Shown piece by piece: positions 18,718 through 27,775 of a stretch of DNA of 48,196 bases; positions within the stretch are counted from its first letter, which is position 1; each line of letters starts with the position of its first letter. The DNA is from Nostoc sp. S13. Lineage in GTDB: Bacteria; Cyanobacteriota; Cyanobacteriia; Cyanobacteriales; Nostocaceae. The stretch is from positions 1 through 48,196 of the forward strand of contig NZ_JAQYWQ010000046.1 of assembly GCF_029379315.1 (NCBI RefSeq), read 5' to 3'. The notes beneath the pieces are model-generated. The model saw only the letters and a program-made list of their open reading frames with translations, was not told where the DNA came from and made no database searches. Both the position numbers and the translations under genes were made by a program.

Positions 18718-19767
18718 ATGGCTTTATATGCTGAATTACATAGACACCTGGGCGGTTCCGTCGTACCGCGAGTTTTATGGCGATATTTTGAGCGGCATTC
18801 TTCGGAGTTGATTTCCCGATTTGCTGACTATTCAGAATTTGAAGATTTTTATACCCGCCCACGGAACACCCTAGACGAGTATCTAGAATTACACACTCTG
18901 GTAGAAAGTGTGCAAACTGTCGAGACTTTGCCTTACTTTATCTATCGCTTGGTGCGGGGTGCTTACATATTTGAAAATTTGGCTTATCTGGAACTGCGCT
19001 ACACCCCCTATTTACGGACACCTGAGCATCTGAATCAATCACAGAGAATTGACAAAATGGCAGAAATTGTGCAAGTAGTAGGACTTGCCAGCCACCAGCC
19101 AGAATATCCGATTGTTAGTAGTCAAATTCTCTGTATGCACACGCGCCTACCCTATGAGGTGAACAAGGCGATTGTTGATTTAGCGGCCCAAAATAAACAG
19201 TATGTCTGTGCAGTAGATGTAGCCGGAGGTGATAGCTATTACGCCGATCGCTTAGAAGAATGGATTAGCTTATATGATTATGCGCGATCGCTGGGCATTA
19301 ACACCACGGGACATCTATATGAAACCACTGCTGGTTGTTATCCAGAACTGTTACCCTACTTGATGCGGATTGGTCACGGCATTCAAATTCCCCTACTGTA
19401 TCCAGAGTTACTTAATGATGTGGCTAAACGCGGACAATGTTTAGAGGTTTGTCCGACAACTTACCTAAAAACTGGTACTTTGCAAGATATACGTCAACTC
19501 CAATTAGTTTTTGATCGTTGTTTTGATGCTGGGGTCGATATCGCTATTTGTACTGACAATGCTGGATTACACAATGTGCGTCTACCGTTTGAGTATGAAA
19601 ATCTCTTGACTTACAACATTATTAGTTTTGAACAACTACAAGCTTGTCAAGATGCGGCTTTCCGTCATGCTTTTGCTTGGCCTTACAGTCAACCTCCCGC
19701 ATCGTTGTTAAACGGTTTGCTGAAACCTGAACCACCTAAAGTTTTGGCAATAAGGGATACTAATTAA
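18718..19767 (+). CDS. Adenosine deaminase family protein
   Basis: 349 aa from ATG 18718. Metal-dependent hydrolase TIM barrel with all main landmarks: His8 and His10 (AELHRHLGGS), His199 in GHLYETT, RIGHGI, and Asp280 in CTDNAG. Family members deaminate adenosine, adenine or related purines; this branch lacks enough distinguishing features to name the substrate. An in-frame ATG at 18,670 would add a hydrophobic 16-residue leader (MFLLQLLKFLLK) before the conserved start and is less likely. The gene is flanked by inverted ~100-bp repeats. Confidence 0.85.
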   Translation: MALYAELHRHLGGSVVPRVLWRYFERHSSELISRFADYSEFEDFYTRPRNTLDEYLELHTLVESVQTVETLPYFIYRLVRGAYIFENLAYLELRYTPYLRTPEHLNQSQRIDKMAEIVQVVGLASHQPEYPIVSSQILCMHTRLPYEVNKAIVDLAAQNKQYVCAVDVAGGDSYYADRLEEWISLYDYARSLGINTTGHLYETTAGCYPELLPYLMRIGHGIQIPLLYPELLNDVAKRGQCLEVCPTTYLKTGTLQDIRQLQLVFDRCFDAGVDIAICTDNAGLHNVRLPFEYENLLTYNIISFEQLQACQDAAFRHAFAWPYSQPPASLLNGLLKPEPPKVLAIRDTN

Positions 19768-20341
19768 CGACCACCTTCCGACTGTGATTGTAGGTGTTGG
19801 CGATGCCCTTCTCTACGAGACGCTCGGCGTAGCTTGCTTCCCCGCAGGGGTACGGCACAGGCTCAGGGTAAGACCTACGGCGGGCTGCGCCTACGACGCG
19901 CACATCAACAATTGTAAAACCTGGTTAACCCCATTGCAAACGGGTCTTTAAGTCATGGACATCAGCAACTAAATTATTACTCATAAGCTTTTCCTGCTTA
20001 TAACCCAATACAGTTCAGTTAAGCATTTCTTGCTTATCTTCCTTCTCTTCCTTTGCGTCCTTTGCAGTTCGTTAAAAAAATTGACTTTGACAAAGAGTTT
20101 TAGCCTTAACCCAAGCGTATTGGCTTATAACCTCACAAGCAATTTATCAAAAATCGGCTTTTAATTGAGTTTTCTTGACAATTAAGCAAAATTTCTCATA
20201 AATTCGCCTCCTCATCTCCCACCCGGCGGAAAGCTAAAGCTACATCTTCCCCAATCTTTTTTTTTCAATGCCTGAAGTTTGAATTTTGAATTGATTTCTC
20301 CCCTCCACTCCCCTGCCCCCAGAAGCTATAAACTATAATTT
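19768..20341. other. Intergenic stretch before mutL
   Basis: Contains repeat copy B (19,801-19,906) and AT-rich sequence. No gene seen. A C-rich, repeat-like tract at about 20,297-20,325 lies shortly before the mutL start. Confidence 0.45.
19801..19906 (-). repeat. ~105-bp dispersed repeat, copy B
   Basis: Inverted partner of 17,791-17,890 with only scattered differences. Confidence 0.8.
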
Positions 20342-22072
20342 ATGGCATCTACTATTCAAGCTCTACCAATAGAAGTCGTATATCTCATTACAGCTGGTGA
20401 GGTAATCGACTCTTTAGCTTCTGTGGTGCGGGAATTGGTAGAAAATTCCCTAGACGCAGGTGCAACGCGAATTGTGGTTTCTCTATGGCCGCAGCAATGG
20501 CGAATTCGTGTGGCAGATAATGGTTGTGGAATGAACCTAGATGATTTGCAACAAGCAGCCACAGCCCACAGTACCAGTAAAATTCGTTCTAGTGCCGATT
20601 TATGGAAAATTAACAGTTTAGGGTTTCGTGGTGAGGCGTTGCACAGTTTGACGACTCTGGCAGATTTGGAAATTTTGAGTCGTCCTGTGGGTGGAAAATT
20701 AGGATGGCGGATTAGCTATGGCGATGGCGGGGAAGTTGTGCAAGTTGAAGTAACTGCGATCGCACCTGGTACAGTGGTTACAGTTTCCCATCTTTTCGGC
20801 AATTGCTCATCTCGTCGTCAGGGATTACCCACAACAGCACAGCAAATGAAAGCGGTGCAAGCCACAATTCAACAAATTGCCCTATGTCATCCCCACGTCA
20901 CCTGGCAGATTTGGCAAAATGACCGTCAATGGTTCACCATCTGTCCTGCCGCCACAACTGGGCAGCTGCTACCGCAGATTTTACGGCAAGTGCGACAAGG
21001 TGACTTGCAAGAAGTGAAATTAGAACTCTCCAACCCGCTAAACTCCTGTACAGACGCGATTAATCGGGTCTCTCCTCACTCCTCACTAAATTTAGTGGTA
21101 GGATTACCCGATCGCTGTCATCGTCATCGTCCAGATTGGGTACGTGTAGCCATTAACGGACGGATGGTTAAAACACCGGAACTAGAGCAAACGATATTAT
21201 CAGCATTTCATAGAACATTACCACGCGATCGCTATCCAATTTGTTTCCTACATCTTGCCATTTCTCCCGATCAAATTAACTGGAATCGTAATCCAGCAAA
21301 AACAGAAATTTACCTGAACGAAATCATTTATTGGCAAGAGCAAATTACCCAAGCAATTAACCAAGCACTCAGCATCTCTTCTAGCAATCTCAAAGAAGCT
21401 GTCCACACAACACGAGTTAGTAAATTACTCAAAGCCGCAGAAGCCAAAGGCAGCTACAATTTCAATCCTCAAAATCCCAACGAAGATTACAAAACTCCTA
21501 ATTCTTGTACAGACGCGATTAATCGCGTTTCCAACTCCTTGAAAGCTGTCGCTCAAGTTAGCAACACCTATATTGTGGCGGAACATTCAGGTGGGATGTG
21601 GTTAGTAGAACAGCACATTGCCCATGAGCGAGTTTTGTATGAGCAATTATGCGATGATTGGCAACTAGTTTCTGTTGAACCGCCAATCATTCTTTATCAA
21701 TTGTCGCCAGCGCAAGTATCGCAATTACAACGTATTGGTCTAGAAATAGAACCCTTTGGCGAACAACTTTGGGCAGTCCGTAACATCCCCGCACCTTTGC
21801 AGCCGCGAGACGATTGTGCAGAAGCAATTTTAGAACTTAGTTGGGGAGGCGATTTACAAACAGCCCAAGTAGCCGTCGCCTGTCGCAGTGCCATTCGTAA
21901 TGGTACACCGATGAATCAACAAGAAATGCAGACACTTTTAGATAATTGGCAACGCACTCGTAACCCCCGCACCTGTCCTCACGGACGCCCAATTTATCTA
22001 TCCTTAGAAGAATCAGCTTTAGCCCGGTTTTTCCGACGTAATTGGGTAATTGGTAAAAGTCATGGAATTTGA
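20342..22072 (+). CDS. mutL: DNA mismatch repair endonuclease MutL
   Basis: 576 aa GHKL ATPase. N-terminal motifs: RELVENSLDAG (Glu31, Asn35), DNGCGM, and GFRGEAL. C-terminal nicking-endonuclease signature: E423-Q-H-x3-E429-x4-E434, a DQHA-x2-E-x4-E motif with Glu for Asp, plus VACRSAIRNG and CPHGRPI, which bind metal. It couples mismatch recognition by MutS to strand cleavage. Two copies of the peptide CTDAINRVS occur, at about 236-244 and 390-398. Both come from in-frame insertion of the same palindromic DNA repeat, the first in the transducer domain and the second in the linker. The frame is intact, so the protein is probably functional. Confidence 0.95.
   Translation: MASTIQALPIEVVYLITAGEVIDSLASVVRELVENSLDAGATRIVVSLWPQQWRIRVADNGCGMNLDDLQQAATAHSTSKIRSSADLWKINSLGFRGEALHSLTTLADLEILSRPVGGKLGWRISYGDGGEVVQVEVTAIAPGTVVTVSHLFGNCSSRRQGLPTTAQQMKAVQATIQQIALCHPHVTWQIWQNDRQWFTICPAATTGQLLPQILRQVRQGDLQEVKLELSNPLNSCTDAINRVSPHSSLNLVVGLPDRCHRHRPDWVRVAINGRMVKTPELEQTILSAFHRTLPRDRYPICFLHLAISPDQINWNRNPAKTEIYLNEIIYWQEQITQAINQALSISSSNLKEAVHTTRVSKLLKAAEAKGSYNFNPQNPNEDYKTPNSCTDAINRVSNSLKAVAQVSNTYIVAEHSGGMWLVEQHIAHERVLYEQLCDDWQLVSVEPPIILYQLSPAQVSQLQRIGLEIEPFGEQLWAVRNIPAPLQPRDDCAEAILELSWGGDLQTAQVAVACRSAIRNGTPMNQQEMQTLLDNWQRTRNPRTCPHGRPIYLSLEESALARFFRRNWVIGKSHGI
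21044..21073. repeat. Palindromic repeat inserted in mutL, copy 1
   Basis: CTGTACAGACGCGATTAATC followed by GGGTCTCT. Core close to the palindrome GACGCGATTAATCGCGTC, with one mismatch. In frame, it encodes SCTDAINRVS. Confidence 0.8.
21502..21532. repeat. Palindromic repeat inserted in mutL, copy 2
   Basis: Same element as copy 1, in the same orientation and reading frame, about 460 bp downstream; again encodes SCTDAINRVS. Confidence 0.8.
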
Positions 22073-22105
22073 TGTTTTTGGTAACACATTATAATAGGTG
22101 TAAAG

Positions 22106-22390
22106 ATGGAAACCACAACTAAAAAAGCAGCCTTATTGAAAGCAATCTATGAGCGAATAGAACAAGTTTCTGAAGATACTTTAGAAGATGTTTTAGAAAT
22201 ATTAGATATTCGTCAAAGCGAAGAAAAAGATATTAAAGATACACTTGCTGAGTTAAAAGATGCAAAAGTAAACGGCAAAGTATCTTGGGAACAGTACAAG
22301 CAAGAATTGAAATCGGAACTCTACCCTAACTCTTTCAGATTTTACGCCAATACTAAAACTCCACTAACTTTTAGGAAGTGGAGTAATTAA
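22106..22390 (+). CDS. Antitoxin-like small protein (orphan)
   Basis: 94 aa, acidic and helical. The stretch from EDTLEDVLEILDI to KVSWEQYKQELKSEL resembles antitoxins paired with RelE/ParE toxins, which usually end soon after a W-E-x-x-K-x-E-L motif. Here about 22 extra residues follow, encoded by sequence that includes an ACTCCACT/AGTGGAGT hairpin (22,358-22,384), so the original stop may have been lost. No toxin gene is adjacent. ATG 22106 has AGGTG upstream, 33 bp past the mutL stop. Confidence 0.6.
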   Translation: METTTKKAALLKAIYERIEQVSEDTLEDVLEILDIRQSEEKDIKDTLAELKDAKVNGKVSWEQYKQELKSELYPNSFRFYANTKTPLTFRKWSN

Positions 22391-22451
22391 TGTTAGACTA
22401 TCAGCAACAATGAATCATCGCTAAAATTGCTATTTGACTGCACAAGCGAAA

Positions 22452-22634
22452 TTAGTCTACAGCTTTCTTAATTTCGTCTTTAATGTTTTCTACAGTGTGA
22501 GTAACTTGGGCTTCAGCTTGCTTTGCTTGTCCTTCAGCTTTATCTTGTGGATTACCGGTTATTTCACCCACAACCTCTTGGATTTTTCCTTCAATATTTT
22601 TTGCAGTAGCTTCTACTCTTTTTTCGGCAGTCAT
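22452..22634 (-). CDS. CsbD family stress-response protein
   Basis: 60 aa, hydrophilic and helical. The family pattern is clear: KNIEGKIQEVVGEITGNPQDKAEGQAKQAE. CsbD-like proteins are induced by general stress; molecular function is unknown. I use ATG 22632-22634, which has AAGGTGG about ten bases upstream; an in-frame GTG at 22,649 overlaps that site. A MITE-like element lies just upstream of the promoter region. Confidence 0.88.
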   Translation of the reverse strand: MTAEKRVEATAKNIEGKIQEVVGEITGNPQDKAEGQAKQAEAQVTHTVENIKDEIKKAVD

Positions 22635-23036
22635 GGTTTTTATTTCCACCTTGTAGTTGATTCAGCTATTAGACTTATCCGGAAATGAGAACTTTATTTG
22701 GCTGAAACCTAGCTCTGGAGAGGGTTTTAGAGGTTCCTGTTTTATATAAGCTAAAAAGCCAGCTATGTAAGGGTTTCAGCTATTTTGAGGTTTATTTGTG
22801 GATAAGTCTATTAGATAAACTAACAATAGTATATTGTTTTTTACTTCTATCAACCGACCGAATAATCGGGTAAATTATCTTAACCTAAGATAGATGCGGG
22901 ATGCCATAGAAGGACGCGATATCAAAAAAGTATGAATACATCATAAATAAAATTAATTTATATTAAAAAAATAACTTTTCCCCAAATGAATGAACTATAA
23001 GTCAAAGCAAATTTTCAATAAAAGGAAAGTAAGGGA
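22635..23036. other. Promoter region of csbD-like gene with an inserted element
   Basis: No gene. The MITE-like element at 22,670-22,810 fills much of it; the remainder is AT-rich and lies between divergent genes. Confidence 0.5.
22670..22810. mobile_element. MITE-like element, TAGACTTATCC termini
   Basis: Terminal inverted repeats TAGACTTATCC (22,670-22,680) and GGATAAGTCTA (22,800-22,810), with inner inverted sequence GCTGAAACC and GGTTTCAGC. No open frame. TA at the ends resembles IS630/mariner-type target use. Confidence 0.7.
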
Positions 23037-23924
23037 GTGCCAACAAAACGTCAAAAAAATGTCTGGAGGAGTGAGATTAATGACATCATTCGGGGTGCTT
23101 GTGGAGGTTTTTTATTTGGCATACCTTTGCTGTACACAATGGAGGTTTGGTGGATTGGATCACTGGCAAAACCACAATTGATGATGATGGCGATCGCATT
23201 GATGTTCACTGTGGTTTACTTTCTGAATCAGATAGAAGGCTTTCGGGAACGCAGATATACCTGGCTAGCTGATCAAGCCGCAATGGATACTGTAGAAGCG
23301 ATCGCGATCGGACTAGCTTGCTCTACCTTTGTGCTGCTACTATTGCGAGAATTGACACCAGAAACTCCCCTAAAGGAATCTTTAGGTAAAATCATCTTTG
23401 AAAGTGTGCCCTTCGCTATCGGTGTAGCATTAGCTAACCAGTTGTTGGGAGATACTAGAAACAGCAATGCAGAAGGACAAGCAACCGATCAGGCAAACAA
23501 CACAACCCAGAACCAAGGGGATGAGTTACAGGCCACCTTCGCCGATTTGAGTGCAACTCTGATTGGTGCAACTGTAATTGCATTTAACATTGCTCCAACA
23601 GATGAAATTCCGATGCTAGCAGCCGCAGCCTCGCCACCTTGGCAGTTGGCAATGATCGTTACATCTTTGCTGATTTCTTATGGCATTGTATTTCAGGCAG
23701 GCTTTTCTGACCAGCAAAAGCGTAAACAGCAAAAGGGAATTTTCCAACGACCATCGAGCGAAACCATTATATCCTACCTAGTATCACTGCTAGCAGGCGT
23801 TTTTATGCTGTGGTTCTTTCAAAAATTAACTTTTAGCGACCCCTGGACAATGTGGTTAGATCACACATTGATGCTGGGCTTACCTGCAACTATTGGCGGT
23901 GCAGCTGGCAGGTTAGCAATATGA
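23037..23924 (+). CDS. TIGR02587 family integral membrane protein
   Basis: 295 aa, about seven hydrophobic helices, with a polar loop rich in Asn/Gln (about 143-165). Matches my memory of the TIGR02587 cyanobacterial/proteobacterial membrane family, unknown function. GTG 23037 is the start, with AAGGA about ten bases upstream. It overlaps the next gene by the ATGA tetranucleotide (23,921-23,924), so the two are translationally coupled. Confidence 0.82.
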   Translation: MPTKRQKNVWRSEINDIIRGACGGFLFGIPLLYTMEVWWIGSLAKPQLMMMAIALMFTVVYFLNQIEGFRERRYTWLADQAAMDTVEAIAIGLACSTFVLLLLRELTPETPLKESLGKIIFESVPFAIGVALANQLLGDTRNSNAEGQATDQANNTTQNQGDELQATFADLSATLIGATVIAFNIAPTDEIPMLAAAASPPWQLAMIVTSLLISYGIVFQAGFSDQQKRKQQKGIFQRPSSETIISYLVSLLAGVFMLWFFQKLTFSDPWTMWLDHTLMLGLPATIGGAAGRLAI

Positions 23925-24319
23925 CTAAAACAGAACAACAACCAAAGCGCTCAATGGCTGAGTGGGTAACATTTAGCGTCGCCTCACTGATCCTAGCAAT
24001 CATTGTGAGTCTGGTGGGCTACACTTGGCTGAATGAAAAAAATCAACCTCCCATGCTTTCTGTCACCAAAAAACAAACAATTCGGAAGATTGATGGACAA
24101 TTTTATGTTCCCTTTGAAGTTGTGAATAGTGGAGGAGATACAGCTGAGTCAGTTCAGATAATGGCTGAGTTACTGATTAATGGCAAAGTTACAGAAACAG
24201 GAGAGCAACAGATCGACTTTTTATCTAGTGGCGAAAGTGAAGAAGGCGCATTTATATTCAGCCAGAACCCGCGCCAAGGTCAGTTAAATCTGCGTGTTAG
24301 TAGCTATAAATTGCCATAG
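23921..24319 (+). CDS. TIGR02588 family membrane-anchored protein
   Basis: 132 aa: one N-terminal membrane helix (about 14-35) followed by an Ig-like beta domain, expected on the outer side of the membrane. Families TIGR02587 and TIGR02588 are usually neighbours, and here the start overlaps the upstream stop (ATGA). Function unknown; probably forms a complex with the upstream membrane protein. Confidence 0.8.
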   Translation: MTKTEQQPKRSMAEWVTFSVASLILAIIVSLVGYTWLNEKNQPPMLSVTKKQTIRKIDGQFYVPFEVVNSGGDTAESVQIMAELLINGKVTETGEQQIDFLSSGESEEGAFIFSQNPRQGQLNLRVSSYKLP

Positions 24320-24430
24320 AAAAAATTTAAAACTGCACACCAACGCGGACTAACATATATACATGTTGCAGGGAATATAGGTTATTTGTAGGGGCACACA
24401 GTTAGCTATGCGCCCCTAGAACGTAATTAC

Positions 24431-24517
24431 TAGACATCTCCGAGAATGTAGAGACGCGAAATTTCACGTCTCTACAAGGGTTCTAGATAACGCATATTTA
24501 ATTTCACCAGATGTCTA
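24431..24517. mobile_element. MITE-like element, copy 1 (TAGACATCT termini)
   Basis: 87 bp with perfect 9-bp ends TAGACATCT / AGATGTCTA and an inner palindromic region around GAGACGCGAAATTTCACGTC. Its inverted copy lies at 26,473-26,563. Confidence 0.8.
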
Positions 24518-24566
24518 CTAATTACCAACAACAGGCAAAGATATATAATTGCTGACACGCAGTAGT

Positions 24567-25334
24567 TTAAGCTTTAACTTTGGCTTTTGACCAGACACCA
24601 TTTTCATCTTCATCATATTGCTGGTGAACAGTCTCCCAAGCAGCTTGTTCAGCCGTAAATTCGTCACTTTTCTGATCGAGTACAGCATTATAGCGCTCAA
24701 TGAATGTACTCTGAGCTTCATCAGAAAGATGAGCGCGAACTTCAGGAGACAAGTCCTCTGGACTATTGCACTGTCCAGAACAAGAACGAGCCAGAGTTTT
24801 CTCAATCGTATGAATTTCTTCGCCACCAGCACTTTCGAGCAGCAATTGAAATTCGCCAGCGCGATCGCTCGGAACTTCTGCCATCACGAAAAATTCCCCA
24901 GCTTGTAAGCGGGTTTGGTAGATAGCCGCTTTATCTTCTGGCATCCCTAAAGTAGTTAGAACCGATACTAAACCGGCACCTGCACTACCTGCGATCGCTC
25001 CACTAGCAGCCCCCAACAGTACTGCACCTATGGGCCCTGCTGCCACTATTGGGCCGACAAACGGAATAAACAATACGCCTACACCCGTGAGCAAACTGAG
25101 AAAGGAACCAAACAAGGAACCAAAAACTGCCCCTGTTCTCAAACCTCCCAGAATCACATCTTTTTTACTAATAAAGCCAGCTATTCTCGTTTCTGACTGG
25201 AAGTTTCTGCCCATAACCGAAATATGATCTCTAGGCACACCCCTGTCTAATAAACGTCGAATCACATCATCAATTTGCTTCTGATCTTTGAATACAGCAG
25301 AAATAGTACGTTCTGCTTTATATACTTCTGGCAC
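24567..25334 (-). CDS. Glycine-zipper membrane protein with C-terminal ChaB domain
   Basis: 255 aa. Residues 1-60: a small alpha/beta domain ([25 protein letters not shown]). Residues 62-130: Gly/Ala-rich hydrophobic helices ([11 protein letters not shown]... [14 protein letters not shown]) of the glycine-zipper type. C-terminal ~60 residues: ChaB-like domain, with [14 protein letters not shown] and the closing AWETV...YDEDENGVW. The N-terminal part resembles bacterial stress proteins; ChaB domains are named after a cation-transport regulator, but their role is uncertain. Start is GTG 25332-25334, with AGGA about eight bases upstream. Same strand as the Dps gene, 150 bp downstream. Confidence 0.8.
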   Translation of the reverse strand: MPEVYKAERTISAVFKDQKQIDDVIRRLLDRGVPRDHISVMGRNFQSETRIAGFISKKDVILGGLRTGAVFGSLFGSFLSLLTGVGVLFIPFVGPIVAAGPIGAVLLGAASGAIAGSAGAGLVSVLTTLGMPEDKAAIYQTRLQAGEFFVMAEVPSDRAGEFQLLLESAGGEEIHTIEKTLARSCSGQCNSPEDLSPEVRAHLSDEAQSTFIERYNAVLDQKSDEFTAEQAAWETVHQQYDEDENGVWSKAKVKA

Positions 25335-25484
25335 TTAACTAATCCTGGTATTATGTTCTTTTTGCAATGAATATCGTGAATAGGTAGATGCACGCAGATT
25401 AATCCTTTCACGCCAGTTGAGGGAGAAATCAATCCTCCCTCAACTGGTTTGACACTCAGCTATCCTCTACTCAGACGTTATTAG

Positions 25485-26024
25485 CTACACACCTACAGGT
25501 GTCTTAGCCTCTGATGCTGGCTTTCTACCATCGGGGTCTAGTGCTTCCCCTTCAATAAATGAACGCAGCATCCAAGCTATCTCTTCATGCTGTTCTAGCA
25601 GTCCAGTTAAAAAGTCAGCAGTTCCCTGATCGTGGAACTTTTCACCAGACTGATCCACATGGTCTCTTAAGTTACGAATAACTTGCTCGTGATCATCAAC
25701 TAGATTAGCTACCATCCCTGTTGCTGTCGGAACACTACCAGCATGTTCCTTGAGGGTAGCAATCTTGAGAAATCCTTCCAATGAGCCAACTGGGAAACCG
25801 CCCAAAGCACGAACCCGCTCTGCCAAAGCATCAATATTTAGAGTCAGCTTTTGGTAGTGTTCTTCCCAAAGCTGGTGCAAAGAGCGGAACTGAGGGCCAA
25901 CGACATCCCAGTGGTACTTTTTGGTTTTCACCAACAGTAGATAGGCATCTGCCAAATCTTGATTCAACAGATTAATTACACTTTGACGCTGTTCTTCTGT
26001 CAAACCAATGTTTATCGAACGCAT
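25485..26024 (-). CDS. dps: Dps family DNA-protecting ferritin-like protein
   Basis: 179 aa, four-helix bundle. Ferroxidase-site residues are visible: KKYHWDVVGPQF, the LHQLWEEHY helix, and the DALAERVRALGG motif. Dps dodecamers oxidise and store iron with hydrogen peroxide and protect DNA in starvation or oxidative stress. The C-terminal tail is polar. ATG 26022-26024 has GGATGGA about six bases upstream. A 7-bp inverted repeat lies about 115 bp upstream. Confidence 0.93.
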   Translation of the reverse strand: MRSINIGLTEEQRQSVINLLNQDLADAYLLLVKTKKYHWDVVGPQFRSLHQLWEEHYQKLTLNIDALAERVRALGGFPVGSLEGFLKIATLKEHAGSVPTATGMVANLVDDHEQVIRNLRDHVDQSGEKFHDQGTADFLTGLLEQHEEIAWMLRSFIEGEALDPDGRKPASEAKTPVGV

Positions 26025-26136
26025 TGTTTTCCATCCCTAAGCAAACTTATTTACTAATTTATCAAATTTCCCACATAATCCACATCAACCAAAGGAAATA
26101 TTAAGAGTTTAAATTAATTATCACATTACATAATTA

Positions 26137-26156
26137 TACCTATGCCATAATAGGTA
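26137..26156. promoter_or_regulatory. Inverted repeat upstream of dps
   Basis: TACCTAT-GCCATA-ATAGGTA, a 7-bp perfect inverted repeat with a 6-bp spacer in the AT-rich dps upstream region. Candidate operator for a stress or metal regulator; not assigned to a known regulator. Confidence 0.35.
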
Positions 26157-26472
26157 GTATTAAGCCAATAATTTAGTAATTAGCGAACTTTATTAATTTT
26201 TTGAGCTACAAATATATATTAAATATAATTATCAATCAAGAAATCTGTAATCAAAACTACAGCAGATTTCAAGGAAGGTGAAGTACACAACGATTCGTCT
26301 CAAAGCCAAGTATAAAGCCTATTTTACTGGGAATATCCAAATTTTGCCACAACATGTTTGTCATTGCCAACGAGACGCTCTGCGAACGCTCCACTAGGTT
26401 GCGTACCCTGCGGCAACGCCAAGGGCGAACGCAATCACAATTTATTACCTGGGTTTGATATTACTTATACAT

Positions 26473-26563
26473 TAGACATCTGGTGAAATTAAATATGCCT
26501 TATCTATAACCCTTGTAAAGACGCGAAATTTCGCATCTCTACATTCTTTTTCGGAGATGTCTA
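26473..26563. mobile_element. MITE-like element, copy 2 (TAGACATCT termini)
   Basis: 91 bp, near-identical reverse complement of 24,431-24,517, with the same perfect 9-bp ends. Confidence 0.8.
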
Positions 26564-26883
26564 TTTGAGATGCTCACGTTTTACTTCTGTTAGCGCAGCG
26601 GGGCGTAGCCCATTCTGACTCCTGAATTCTGAATTCTGCTGTATCTAAACGCAGTTTCATCAAAAATGCTCAGGGTCAACATAATTTTATACTTAAACCA
26701 CATCTATTTTGAGAACCATAGTTTTAAAAGTAGTGGGAGCATCTTGCTGCCCGCACTACTCCAGGTATCAAAATAGACGAGGTTTAATTGAAGTTGCCAG
26801 CTTAAGATTACTAATCAGCAATGGGTCACTGCTTTTACGCAATCACCCATTACTACCGAAAAATTACCAAGGTATTAACTCTG

Positions 26884-27240
26884 TTATTTACCTGTAACTT
26901 TGTCCAAAAAATTCTTTAGATTTTCTTCCGTAGATGTTGCACTCTGTGAATTTTCAGGACGCTTTTGCTTGTCAATATCAGCATCTCCCTGAACCTCATT
27001 TAGTCCTTTGTTGGACTCGTCTTGAACCTGTTTCAATCCTTGTGGTGGTTCTTTCGCGGCTTCGTCAGTTTTGCGCTGAATGTCAAGCAGTTGTGTAGTA
27101 CCTTCGGTAGGGTCACTTTGGTAGCTATCGATTGCAAAAGCAGGAAAAGCATTAGATAGCAATATTAAGGCACAAGTAAAAGCTACAACTAGAAAACGTA
27201 CTGGACGGAAGATAGATAAAACCGAAGCAATAATCTTCAT
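26884..27240 (-). CDS. Low-temperature-induced protein-like exported protein
   Basis: 118 aa. Signal peptide ends at about AFA-ID (residue 36). The mature part is very hydrophilic: PTEGTTQLLDIQRK, SNKGLNEVQGDADIDKQKRP, and a C-terminal acidic/basic helix NLKNFLDKVTGK. This pattern matches the small cyanobacterial family annotated as low temperature-induced protein (family knowledge). Probable periplasmic stress protein. A G/C-poor 535-bp stretch lies upstream. Confidence 0.8.
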   Translation of the reverse strand: MKIIASVLSIFRPVRFLVVAFTCALILLSNAFPAFAIDSYQSDPTEGTTQLLDIQRKTDEAAKEPPQGLKQVQDESNKGLNEVQGDADIDKQKRPENSQSATSTEENLKNFLDKVTGK

Positions 27241-27775
27241 TTGAAATCCTCGATAACAGTTTTAACAACGCAGAACTTTCACTAAAAGGGCGGAAGCTCA
27301 TAACTTTATTTGGCAAACTTGAGCAATAATAAAACTAACAAGCTGCGCTTAAATCTGGAAGTTCTTCAGAAACGAACCTGACGAAGAAATTGCCTTTGTA
27401 TTTCTGCATCGAATTAGTCAGGTATAATAATCAAATACCACCTTAATTCTTTAGCAAAAGAACTACATCTTATACTGACATTTTTCTTTTCCGGTTCTCT
27501 GTTTCTACTTTTACTTTGAAAAGGCTAACGTCTGCATCAATCTCTAGAATGAACTTTCCTAAATCTTTAATTGCAATAAAATCAGTCTCTAGGTATATCG
27601 ACTTAATATAGTCTTAGTAGATTAATAGCTCTATTATTTATGTTTAGTTCGCTCGACTTTATCCAATTAAATAGTTTTAATGACTATGCACATTAGAGGA
27701 TATTTGTAAAGTATCACTTTCTCTAAATATCCCCTTTAACCCATTTTTAAGGGGAGGGGTAAATAAATCTTTCCT
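27241..27775. other. Non-coding stretch
   Basis: AT-rich. The only structure I see is a CCCCTT/AAGGGG hairpin (27,731-27,754) just past the stop of the GCS2-like gene, possibly a weak terminator for it. Confidence 0.4.

Larger units (their letters stand above)
26025..26883. other. Non-coding stretch upstream of dps
   Basis: Holds the dps promoter region, MITE copy 2 (26,473-26,563), repeat fragments (about 26,365-26,430 and 26,590-26,640) and a GTAGTGGGAGCATCTTGC inverted repeat (about 26,730-26,760). No convincing gene. Confidence 0.5.

Noticed and set aside
26709..26897. 62-codon open frame
   Set aside because: Runs through a dispersed inverted repeat (GTAGTGGGAGCATCTTGC type) and has no start signal.
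27731..27754. CCCCTT/AAGGGG hairpin as a firm terminator
   Set aside because: Short stem without a clear T run on the relevant strand; kept only as a weak possibility.
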